Shown here piece by piece: positions 35,048 to 42,430 of a stretch of DNA of 64,000 nucleotides (position 1 is its first letter; every line of letters begins with the position of its first letter). The notes beneath the pieces were generated by a model that was not told the origin of the DNA, did not search any database, and saw only the letters and a program-made list of their open reading frames with translations. Origin of the DNA: Bradyrhizobium sp. SRS-191 (lineage in GTDB: Bacteria > Pseudomonadota > Alphaproteobacteria > Rhizobiales > Xanthobacteraceae). Both the position numbers and the translations under genes were made by a program. The stretch spans positions 124,001 through 188,000 of the forward strand of contig NZ_JANBVS010000005.1 in NCBI RefSeq assembly GCF_024586915.1, read 5' to 3'.

Positions 35048-35188
35048 GCCATGTCTCTTTTCATCCAGGCCATGGCGCACGCGACCAGCGCCGCTTATGG
35101 CGCGATCTCCTGCCCTGTGGCCTCCCACCACAGCGGCTTTAATCCGGTCCGGCAGGTTTTGCCAAGCGCCAAGCCGCAGTTCGCGGTG

Positions 35189-35224
35189 GACCTCAAGCCA
35201 GACCTCAAGCCAGACCTCAAGCCA
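35189..35224. repeat. 12-bp tandem repeat, three copies
   Basis: GACCTCAAGCCA occurs three times head-to-tail. The stop codon of the MFS transporter (35217-35219) lies inside the third copy, so copy-number change could alter the sequence downstream of the gene. Confidence 0.9.
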
Positions 35225-36407
35225 TGGCTGCAACCGGGACCCGCGGCCGGCTCGCCAGAATCGCGAGCAGCGCCACCACGACGAACCCCATCGCGACCGG
35301 ACCGGTGGCGCCGAGAGCATCGCGCGCGAACAGGCTGCCGCCGACCGCCGACCCGATGGCTTGGCCGATATAGAGCACGGACGTGTTCAGCGACACCGAG
35401 GCCGAGGCAAGCGGTGGCGCTGCAGCAACCAGCCGGACCTGCTGCATCGAGTTGGTCGACGCAAATCCCAGGCCCCAGACCGCCACCGCCCCAGCCATCA
35501 GCGCATAGGCACCTGCACCGATCGTCCACAGGGCGATGCCCGTGAACAGCAGGCAGGAGAACAGCAGCGAGGTCCGATAGGCGCCCCAGCCATCGACGAT
35601 GCGAGTCGCGATCACGACCCCGAGGAACCCGCAGACGCCATAGATCGCGAACACCAGCCCGACCTGGTTGGGATCAGCGCCGGTCAGCTTGGTCAGCAGC
35701 GGACCCATGAAGGTGAAGATCACGAACTGCCCCGACATCTGCAGCATCGTGATCAACAGCAGCAGCACGACGAGGCGATTGCGGCCGAGCGCGATCCAGG
35801 TCGTCAGCTCGACCGGCGCGCCCTTCAGGCCCGAGGGCAGTCGCCAGGTCAGCAGCACGAAGCTGATGGCGCCGGCCGCGGCGACGGCCAGATAGGCGGT
35901 CCGCCAGCCCGAATGGCTGCCGATGAAGGTGATCAGCGGCAGGCCGACGGCGGCGGCCAGCGACCAGCCGAGGAACACATAGGCGATGGTGCTGCCGCGC
36001 TTCTCCACCGGACTGATCAGCGCCGCCGTCCCCGCCGCCTGCGGCGTGTACAGCGCACCGACTGCCAGCATCACCAGTCGGATCGCGAGCAGGCTCGCAT
36101 AATCCGGCGCGAAGGCCGAGGCGAGATTGCCGAGCGCGAGAACCAGCAGCGTGACGGCCAGCAACAGGCGGCGGTCGAAGCGGCTGGTCAGCCAGGCCGT
36201 CAGCGGCGAGCAGATGCAGAGCACCACGGCGCCGAAGGTGATCAGCAGGCCCGCCGTGTGGACGCCGATGGAGAGTCCCTCGGCGAGCTGAGGCAGCATG
36301 CCGGCGGGCGCGAGCACCGAGCAGCCGGTGACGATGTTGCCGAACATCAGCGCGGTCGGGGCCAAGCGCGACGAGGGCTGAAGGGATGTCATCTGATGAG
36401 CGGTCAT
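35217..36407 (-). CDS. MFS transporter (DHA1-like drug/metabolite efflux)
   Basis: The 396-residue protein has 12 predicted helices in two six-helix halves. The loop 2-3 MFS signature appears as WLTSRFDRRLLLAVTLLVLA, and the second half has VGLVFAIYGVCGFLGVVIAT. Length and gene organisation fit the arabinose/drug-efflux (AraJ/YdhP) group. A 22-bp perfect palindrome lies 20 bp upstream of ATG 36407, implying a dedicated repressor, but no regulator gene is adjacent. The C-terminus ends within a 12-bp tandem repeat. Confidence 0.88.
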   Translation of the reverse strand: MTAHQMTSLQPSSRLAPTALMFGNIVTGCSVLAPAGMLPQLAEGLSIGVHTAGLLITFGAVVLCICSPLTAWLTSRFDRRLLLAVTLLVLALGNLASAFAPDYASLLAIRLVMLAVGALYTPQAAGTAALISPVEKRGSTIAYVFLGWSLAAAVGLPLITFIGSHSGWRTAYLAVAAAGAISFVLLTWRLPSGLKGAPVELTTWIALGRNRLVVLLLLITMLQMSGQFVIFTFMGPLLTKLTGADPNQVGLVFAIYGVCGFLGVVIATRIVDGWGAYRTSLLFSCLLFTGIALWTIGAGAYALMAGAVAVWGLGFASTNSMQQVRLVAAAPPLASASVSLNTSVLYIGQAIGSAVGGSLFARDALGATGPVAMGFVVVALLAILASRPRVPVAAMA

Positions 36408-36426
36408 GGCGCTTCAATAGCAGAGA

Positions 36427-36448
36427 TTTTCATGCACTTGCATGAAAA
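36427..36448 (-). promoter_or_regulatory. 22-bp perfect palindrome, candidate operator of the MFS gene
   Basis: TTTTCATGCA and TGCATGAAAA are perfect inverted repeats separated by CT, 20 bp before the MFS start codon. Position and symmetry fit a dimeric repressor such as a MarR, HxlR or TetR protein encoded elsewhere. Confidence 0.65.
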
Positions 36449-36505
36449 GGTCTCATGCGGTCCATGACATTCTGTTTTCCTTCCCGTCCTTTCCCCTCCT
36501 CGACG

Positions 36506-38047
36506 TCAATGATCCGGCTGCGCGGAGGCCTGCGGCGAGGACAGCTGAGGCGGAGACACTTGAGGTGAAGGCATCTGGGGCGAAGACACCTGGGTCCAGG
36601 GAACCGGCACGTTGACGGGATAAACGACAGCTTTCGAAGGCGGGCAGCTGTCCGTCAGCTTCTTCAGCGCCGTCTCCAGCCCCTCGCTGCCAACGGCAAA
36701 GGTCAAAGCACCGGGGCGCGCGACGTTGAGCAGCGCATCGCTCAGCTCCGCTCGCGGTGCCGCCGCCACCGACCTGATCTGAGCGGCATTCATGAACACG
36801 CCCCAGGTCTCGCGATCGCCGGACCGGCGAGGCGGCGACAGAAAATTCAGCCTGACGTCGCCGCTGCTCATCGACAACGCCCCGCCCGCAACTCCAACGG
36901 CCGCATTGCGCTCGACGTCGAGCTCGAAGCGGTCCTGATCGAAGCAGACCAGCTGAAGACGGGTGGTCCGGAACGTGCCCTTGCCTTCCTCGCGCGACAG
37001 AATCGTCTTGTACGCAATGCCGCGGCTGGCGGCCTCGAACATCCAGGGACTTTCGACGCGATCGCGGCGGTCGAGCGCAAAGCGCACGATCTCCTCACGG
37101 GTCAGGATGCGCATGCCCTCGAACGGCACGGAGCGCGCCACCGTGAGCAGGCCCGGGTCGGCGCCGAGCCTGGTGATGTAGTCGAGCACCATCTTGTCGG
37201 ACCGCGCCATCGCCGCCTGCAACGCCTTGGCGCGCACCTCGGGCGGCGGCACGCCGCCGGTGTAATTCAGGATGACGCGCGGCGAATGCACCGCCAGCGT
37301 CGCGTCCGGCGCGATCTCACGCACGGTGCCGCCGAGGATGAGATAGGGACAGGCGGAATTGCACATGGCTCCGCGCGTCCAGACCTCGCCGTGCAGCTCG
37401 CGGCCGGACTGCTTGAGCTTGGTGCAGACATCGCCTTCCTGCGACTCGAAACCGCATTCGCGCACGGTCGTGCGCCCGACCCGGACCGAGGCCTTCTTCT
37501 CCCGCAGCATGTTGCCCATCGCGAGCGCCTGCTCGAGATTGCCGCCCGGCGAATTGAAGTAGATCGGCAGCTTGCGGTCGCCGACCAGCTTCAAGACCTT
37601 GCGCAGCCGCGCCGCAGCGCCGCCGTCGATCTTGCCTTCGGCCGCGATCCAGCTGTCGCAGCCCGGTCCGCATGCGTCGGCCGGTCCCTTGACGAGGGCG
37701 AACGAGATCGGCGCAAAATTGTCCGCAATCCGCGGCGACTTGCCGGGACGCTTCGAAGGCTTGACCTCCGCCCCCGGCGTGACCGGCATCCCCGGCTTGA
37801 CTGGCGCCGCGGGCTTGGCCTGCGCGGCAGGCTTCTGCGGCAAGAGCGGCTTTTGTTGAAACGCAGGCTTCTGTTGGAACGAAGGCTTCTGTTGAAAAGA
37901 AGGCTTGGCGGCCGCCGCAGGCTTTTCGGCCGGCGGCACGGCCGCATGGGCTGTCACGGCCGTGAGCACGAGCGCGGACAGCGCCGCGATCTGGATGCCG
38001 CAACGCCTGACCAGAAGAGAGAGTGGCGCCTCCCCAAAAGACACCAT
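36506..38047 (-). CDS. ClpP-fold periplasmic protein with FQQKP repeats
   Basis: The 513-residue protein has a signal peptide (LSALVLTAVTAHAAVPP), a repetitive linker (SFQQKPSFQQKPAFQQKP, then LLPQKP and PAAPVKPG), and a Clp/crotonase-type domain. The Gly loop is LPIYFNSPGGNLEQALAMG, the candidate Ser is in AMCNSACPYLILGGTVREIA, and the candidate His is in ATLAVHSPRVIL. Four Cys flank the site (VRECGF, GDVCTK, MCNSAC). The C-terminal ~200 residues are a separate beta-rich region with a Pro/Ser/Gln tail. ATG 38089 is an alternative start. It is divergent from thrS. Confidence 0.78.
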   Translation of the reverse strand: MVSFGEAPLSLLVRRCGIQIAALSALVLTAVTAHAAVPPAEKPAAAAKPSFQQKPSFQQKPAFQQKPLLPQKPAAQAKPAAPVKPGMPVTPGAEVKPSKRPGKSPRIADNFAPISFALVKGPADACGPGCDSWIAAEGKIDGGAAARLRKVLKLVGDRKLPIYFNSPGGNLEQALAMGNMLREKKASVRVGRTTVRECGFESQEGDVCTKLKQSGRELHGEVWTRGAMCNSACPYLILGGTVREIAPDATLAVHSPRVILNYTGGVPPPEVRAKALQAAMARSDKMVLDYITRLGADPGLLTVARSVPFEGMRILTREEIVRFALDRRDRVESPWMFEAASRGIAYKTILSREEGKGTFRTTRLQLVCFDQDRFELDVERNAAVGVAGGALSMSSGDVRLNFLSPPRRSGDRETWGVFMNAAQIRSVAAAPRAELSDALLNVARPGALTFAVGSEGLETALKKLTDSCPPSKAVVYPVNVPVPWTQVSSPQMPSPQVSPPQLSSPQASAQPDH

Positions 38048-38245
38048 CACCACGCGTCCCCACGCCCCGAACACTTGAAGTTGTATCATACCGGCACCCG
38101 GCAGCAATGTCCGCACCGCAACAGGCGAGCCAAATCGGCCGGTTTTCCCGTCCCTCTCCCGGTTGCAGGCTGCAAATCCCCTGCTATACCCCTTGCTCCC
38201 GCTTACCTGCGCTCGTTCGCAGGAGTGAGCTAACGGAGAGAGACA

Positions 38246-40312
38246 ATGCCTGACTCGAAATCCCCCGACTCGAAATCCGACCAGTCCAAAGCCGGCTTCC
38301 AGTACAGCCTCAGCAATCTGAAGCCCGCCGCCCCGGTCGAGAAGATCACCATCAGCTTCCCCGACGGCGCCAAGCGCGAATATCCCAGGGGCACCACCGG
38401 CTTCGACATCGCCAAGGGCATTTCGCCCTCGCTTGCCAAGCGCACCGTCGCGATGGCGCTGAACGGCGACGTCGTCGATCTCAACGATCCGATCGAAGAG
38501 GACGCCAAGCTCGAGCTCGTCGACCGCGACGATCCGCGCGCGCTGGAATTGATCCGGCACGATTGCGCGCACGTGCTCGCGGAAGCCGTGCAGGCGCTGT
38601 GGCCCGGCACCCAGGTCACGATCGGTCCCGTGATCGAGAACGGCTTCTATTACGACTTCTTCCGCAACGAGCCCTTCACGCCCGAGGACTTCGCCGCGAT
38701 CGAAAAGAAGATGCGCGAGATCATCGGCCGCGACAAACCCTTCACCAAGGAGGTGTGGGACCGCGAGAAGACCAAGCAGGTGTTCCGCGACAAGGGCGAG
38801 GCGTTCAAGGTCGAGCTGGTCGACGCCATTCCGGGCAGCGAGCCGATCAAGATCTACTACCAGGGCGACTGGTTCGACCTGTGCCGCGGCCCGCACATGA
38901 CCTCGACGGGGAAGATCGGCAACGCCTTCAAGCTGATGAAGGTGGCGGGCGCGTATTGGCGCGGCGATTCCAACAATCCGATGCTGACCCGCATCTACGG
39001 CACCGCCTTCGCCAAGCAGGAGCAGCTCGACGCCTACCTCAAGCAGATCGAGGAAGCCGAGAAGCGCGACCACCGCAAGCTCGGCCGCGAGCTCGACCTG
39101 TTCCACTTCCAGGAGGAAGGCCCTGGCGTCGTGTTCTGGCACCCCAAGGGCTGGAGCATCTTCCAGGCGCTGATCGCCTATATGCGCCGGCGTCTCGCCG
39201 GCGACTATGACGAGGTGAATGCGCCGCAGATCCTCGACAAGTCGTTGTGGGAGACCTCGGGCCACTGGAACTGGTACCGCGAGAACATGTTCGCGGCGCA
39301 GTCCGCCGGCGACGAGGCCGAGGACAAGCGCTGGTTCGCGCTGAAGCCGATGAACTGCCCGGGTCACGTGCAGATCTTCAAGCATGGCCTGAAGAGCTAT
39401 CGCGACCTGCCGATGCGGCTTGCCGAGTTCGGCGTCGTGCACCGCTACGAGGCCTCCGGCGCCATGCACGGATTGATGCGGGTGCGCGGCTTCACCCAGG
39501 ACGACGCGCATGTGTTCTGCACGGAAGACCAGCTCGCCGAGGAGTGCCTGAAGATCAACGATCTGATCCTCTCGACCTACTCCGACTTCGGTTTCGAGGG
39601 CGAGTTGACGGTGAAGCTGTCGACCCGGCCGGAGAAGCGCGTCGGCACCGACGAGATGTGGGACCACGCCGAGCGCGTGATGGCGACCGTGCTGAACGAG
39701 ATCAAGGCGCAGAACAACCACATCCGCACCGAGATCAATCCGGGCGAAGGCGCGTTCTACGGGCCGAAGTTCGAATACGTTCTGCGTGACGCCATCGGCC
39801 GCGACTGGCAGTGCGGCACCACGCAGGTCGACTTCAACCTGCCGGAGCGGTTCGGCGCGTTCTACATCGATGCCGACGGCGCCAAGAAGGCGCCGGTGAT
39901 GGTGCATCGCGCGATCTGCGGCTCGATGGAGCGCTATATCGGCATCCTGATCGAGCACTATGCCGGCAGCTTCCCGCTGTGGCTGGCGCCGACGCAGGTC
40001 GTCGTCACCACCATCACCTCGGAAGGCGACGAATACGCCAAGCAGGTGCTGGCGGCGCTCCGCCGGGCGGGTCTGCGGGCCGAGATCGATCTTCGCAACG
40101 AGAAGATCAACTACAAGGTCCGCGAGCATTCGTTGCAGAAGATCCCGGCGCTGCTCGTGGTCGGCAAGAAGGAGGCCGAGACGCATTCGGTCTCCGTCCG
40201 CCGTCTCGGCCGCGATGGCCAGACGGTGATGCCGACCGCGGACGCCATCGCGGCGCTCGTCGACGAGGCGATGCCGCCGGACGTGCGCCGTCGCCAGCGC
40301 GAGGCGGCCTGA
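38246..40312 (+). CDS. thrS: Threonyl-tRNA synthetase
   Basis: The 688-residue class II synthetase charges tRNA-Thr. The N-terminal TGS domain ([19 protein letters not shown]) is followed by the editing domain with [12 protein letters not shown], and DLCRGPHM with its conserved Cys. The catalytic core has [21 protein letters not shown] (zinc Cys) and [18 protein letters not shown], plus motif 3 [20 protein letters not shown]. The anticodon-binding domain is [23 protein letters not shown] 38246 is preceded by GAGAGAGAC and a 20-residue Ser/Lys-rich leader. Confidence 0.98.
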   Translation: MPDSKSPDSKSDQSKAGFQYSLSNLKPAAPVEKITISFPDGAKREYPRGTTGFDIAKGISPSLAKRTVAMALNGDVVDLNDPIEEDAKLELVDRDDPRALELIRHDCAHVLAEAVQALWPGTQVTIGPVIENGFYYDFFRNEPFTPEDFAAIEKKMREIIGRDKPFTKEVWDREKTKQVFRDKGEAFKVELVDAIPGSEPIKIYYQGDWFDLCRGPHMTSTGKIGNAFKLMKVAGAYWRGDSNNPMLTRIYGTAFAKQEQLDAYLKQIEEAEKRDHRKLGRELDLFHFQEEGPGVVFWHPKGWSIFQALIAYMRRRLAGDYDEVNAPQILDKSLWETSGHWNWYRENMFAAQSAGDEAEDKRWFALKPMNCPGHVQIFKHGLKSYRDLPMRLAEFGVVHRYEASGAMHGLMRVRGFTQDDAHVFCTEDQLAEECLKINDLILSTYSDFGFEGELTVKLSTRPEKRVGTDEMWDHAERVMATVLNEIKAQNNHIRTEINPGEGAFYGPKFEYVLRDAIGRDWQCGTTQVDFNLPERFGAFYIDADGAKKAPVMVHRAICGSMERYIGILIEHYAGSFPLWLAPTQVVVTTITSEGDEYAKQVLAALRRAGLRAEIDLRNEKINYKVREHSLQKIPALLVVGKKEAETHSVSVRRLGRDGQTVMPTADAIAALVDEAMPPDVRRRQREAA

Positions 40313-40323
40313 GGTCATCCTAC

Positions 40324-40370
40324 GCCCGCCGGAGCGGGCCGACATGCGGGAACGGTGTTCCCGCATGTCG
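40324..40370. terminator. Double hairpin between thrS and the convergent HTH gene
   Basis: GCCCGC/GCGGGC (40324-40339) is followed directly by a 14-bp perfect stem, CGACATGCGGGAAC with GTTCCCGCATGTCG, around GGT. No T-run is present. It likely stops transcription from both sides. Confidence 0.6.
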
Positions 40371-40475
40371 CTTGCGTTGACCCGATCAACACGTTCCCTC
40401 GCCGTCATTGCGAGCGCGGCTCGCACTGACCCGTGGAGATATCTTGCGTCCACATCAGACGGCTGTCGCGAGCTG

Positions 40476-41375
40476 CTACGCTGACAGAGTGGCGACAGCA
40501 TCCGTCGCACTTGCCTCCCTGCCCGCCTGCAGCGCCACGTCGGCGCATTCGGCCATGTAGAGGAACATGGTCGCGAGCATCCGCTCGATGGCGTCGCGGC
40601 CCAGCGGCAGGATGGTGATGGCGTCGGTGCCGCGGACCAGCAGGCCCTTCTCCTCGGCCTCGCGCAGCAAGGTCAGCACGTGCTTGCGCGACACCGAAAA
40701 GCGCGTCGCCAGACCATTGATCGAGTACGGCACGGGACTGTCCGGCGGAAACGCGTCCTCCGGCGCCGAGCTCTGCGCCAGGCTGAACAGGACCACCATG
40801 CCGGCGGTGCGCTCGGCAAACGGCTCGAGCTCCGGCGCGCCATCGAGCACCCGCGCGCCCGCGATGAAGCGGCGACCGAGCTCGAGCACGAACGCCTTCA
40901 CGAACGCCGGATCGTTCAACCCGGCCCGATAGGCCACGGCGGCCGGCAGCACCGCGCTCATGGCGTCGAACTGCACGCCCCAGCGATCCCGATGCAACGC
41001 GATCAGCTTGTCGGTCGGCACCAGCGGCCTCCTGCGGCGATCGGGGTTGGAGGCCGACGCCACCAGCCCGGTCGCCCGCATCAACGCCAGCATGGCTTCG
41101 CAGCGGCCGGCGCTGCACAGGTCGAGCCTGGCGCACATCGCCTTCATGGCGCCGACCGTGAGGCCGAGCTCGCCCTCGCGCTGCTCGGCGAAATGCAGGT
41201 AAAGCGCGAAATGCGGAAACAGCGCCCGTGCCCGGTCGCTCAGCAGCGCATTGAGAATGCGGTCGCCGCGGTAGAGCCGGATGGCCGCGGCGGTCGACGC
41301 CCGCATCGCGCGCGCAAAGCCGGGCATCCGGCGCAGCCGGGCGACAGCGTCAGCTGATGGTCTCGGTACGGTCAT
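40476..41375 (-). CDS. Putative helix-turn-helix regulatory protein
   Basis: The 299-residue soluble protein has an HTH-like region in its C-terminal third: YSINGLATRFSVSRKHVLTL followed by LREAEEKGLLVRG. This resembles a winged helix of the MarR/GntR kind. A weaker winged-helix-like region may exist near residues 70-115 (LTVGAMKAMCARLDL, RCEAMLALMRATGLV). The C-terminal helix is hydrophobic (ATMFLYMAECADVAL). It faces the nitroreductase gene divergently across ~305 bp. No target can be proven. Confidence 0.65.
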   Translation of the reverse strand: MTVPRPSADAVARLRRMPGFARAMRASTAAAIRLYRGDRILNALLSDRARALFPHFALYLHFAEQREGELGLTVGAMKAMCARLDLCSAGRCEAMLALMRATGLVASASNPDRRRRPLVPTDKLIALHRDRWGVQFDAMSAVLPAAVAYRAGLNDPAFVKAFVLELGRRFIAGARVLDGAPELEPFAERTAGMVVLFSLAQSSAPEDAFPPDSPVPYSINGLATRFSVSRKHVLTLLREAEEKGLLVRGTDAITILPLGRDAIERMLATMFLYMAECADVALQAGREASATDAVATLSA

Positions 41376-41680
41376 CGGCAGGTCTGATCTTGCACGTGAG
41401 GCGCCCTCGGCGGATCTCTCAGCATTATGTTTTTACCGGCGCGCCTCAGGTTCGACAATTCGCGCCGATGACAGCAATTTGGACAGATGGCCGCAGACGC
41501 GCGCTCCGCTTGGCGTCGCGAGAAGCCCTCGCCGGAACCCGCACAGGCGTCAGGCATCGGCGCGCTGGTCGTGAGGCCCGGACGGAGGCGGTAGAACCGA
41601 TCAAAACGCCGTGCCGCGGCCTCGTTGCAGGCTGGGGCGCATGCTATCTGTTCCGCGTGCAACGAACGAGATCCACCGAC
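41376..41680. other. Divergent intergenic region, HTH gene / nitroreductase
   Basis: This ~305-bp stretch holds the promoters of the two divergent genes. I see no palindrome, RNA gene or additional convincing coding region. The nitroreductase frame is open through it but shows no conserved sequence. Confidence 0.5.
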
Positions 41681-42244
41681 GTGCCCGACGCGATTGAACT
41701 CCTGAAGACCCGACGCTCCGTGAAACCGCGCGAGATGAGCGGCCCCGGCCCCTCGCCCAGCGAGATCGACACCATCCTGACCATCGGCGCCCGCGTGCCG
41801 GACCATGGCAAGCTGGCGCCCTGGCGCTTCATCGTGTTCGAGGGCGACGGCCGCCGCCGCGCCGGTGAGGTCATCGCCGCCGCGTTCGCCAGGAAGAACC
41901 CGCAGGCGAGCGCCGCCGAACTCGAGGTGGAGAAGAACCGCTTCATGGAGGCGCCGCTGGTGATCGGCCTCGTCAGCTTCACCCGGCCGCATCCCAAGGT
42001 GCCGGCCTATGAGCAGGAGCTCTCGGCCGGCGCCAGCGCGATGAACATCCTCACAGCGGCCACCGCGCTCGGCTATGGCGGCTGCTGGCTGTCCGGCTGG
42101 TTCATGTTCGACCGCGACGTGATGGACGGGCTCGGGCTGAAGCCGGAGGAGAAGCTCGCCGGGCTCATTCATATCGGCAAGCCCACCAAGCCGAGCGAGG
42201 ACCGCCCCCGCCCCGCGCTGGCTGACATCGTCACGCGGTTCTGA
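41681..42244 (+). CDS. Nitroreductase-family oxidoreductase (YdjA-like)
   Basis: The 187-residue protein fits the short, monofunctional FMN nitroreductases. The FMN-binding N-terminus is AIELLKTRRSVKPREM, followed by ARVPDHGKLAPWRFIVFEGD, and the C-terminal flavin motif is TALGYGGCWLSGWFMFD with GLIHIGKPTKPSEDRPRP. Such enzymes use NAD(P)H to reduce nitro compounds, quinones or similar. The start is a GTG; 41681 gives VPDAIELL, and GTG 41657 would add eight residues. The HTH gene is divergent. Confidence 0.88.
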   Translation: MPDAIELLKTRRSVKPREMSGPGPSPSEIDTILTIGARVPDHGKLAPWRFIVFEGDGRRRAGEVIAAAFARKNPQASAAELEVEKNRFMEAPLVIGLVSFTRPHPKVPAYEQELSAGASAMNILTAATALGYGGCWLSGWFMFDRDVMDGLGLKPEEKLAGLIHIGKPTKPSEDRPRPALADIVTRF

Positions 42245-42260
42245 CCGCCACAATCTCCGC

Positions 42261-42403
42261 TGTCGTCCCGGCGAACGCCGGGATCCATAACCACCGGCCG
42301 GCGTGGTGATGGACTCTGGGTCGGCACCGCTCGTGACCGCACTGCTCGGTGGCTATGGGTCCCGGATCGGCGCGTGCCTGCGTCGCGCTTGTCCGGGACG
42401 ACA
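42261..42403. repeat. Large intergenic palindrome, family with 45636
   Basis: TGTCGTCCCGG at 42261-42271 pairs with CCGGGACGACA at 42393-42403, with inner imperfect pairing (GGATCCATAACCA against TGGCTATGGGTCC). The 16-mer CCGCTGTCGTCCCGGC is shared exactly with the copy starting at 45636. Confidence 0.8.
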
Positions 42404-42430
42404 TTTGTGGGTGTGGCGGCCGTCATCCCA

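Noticed and set aside
35189..35224. CRISPR-like repeat
   Set aside because: Only three 12-bp units with no spacers; simple tandem repeat.
34848..36467. Long plus-strand frame opposite the MFS gene
   Set aside because: The minus strand encodes a normal 12-helix transporter. The plus frame is Gln/Arg/Asp-rich with no domain.
38090..38245. T-box or threonine leader before thrS
   Set aside because: No T-box sequence, Thr-rich leader peptide or terminator/antiterminator pair is visible.
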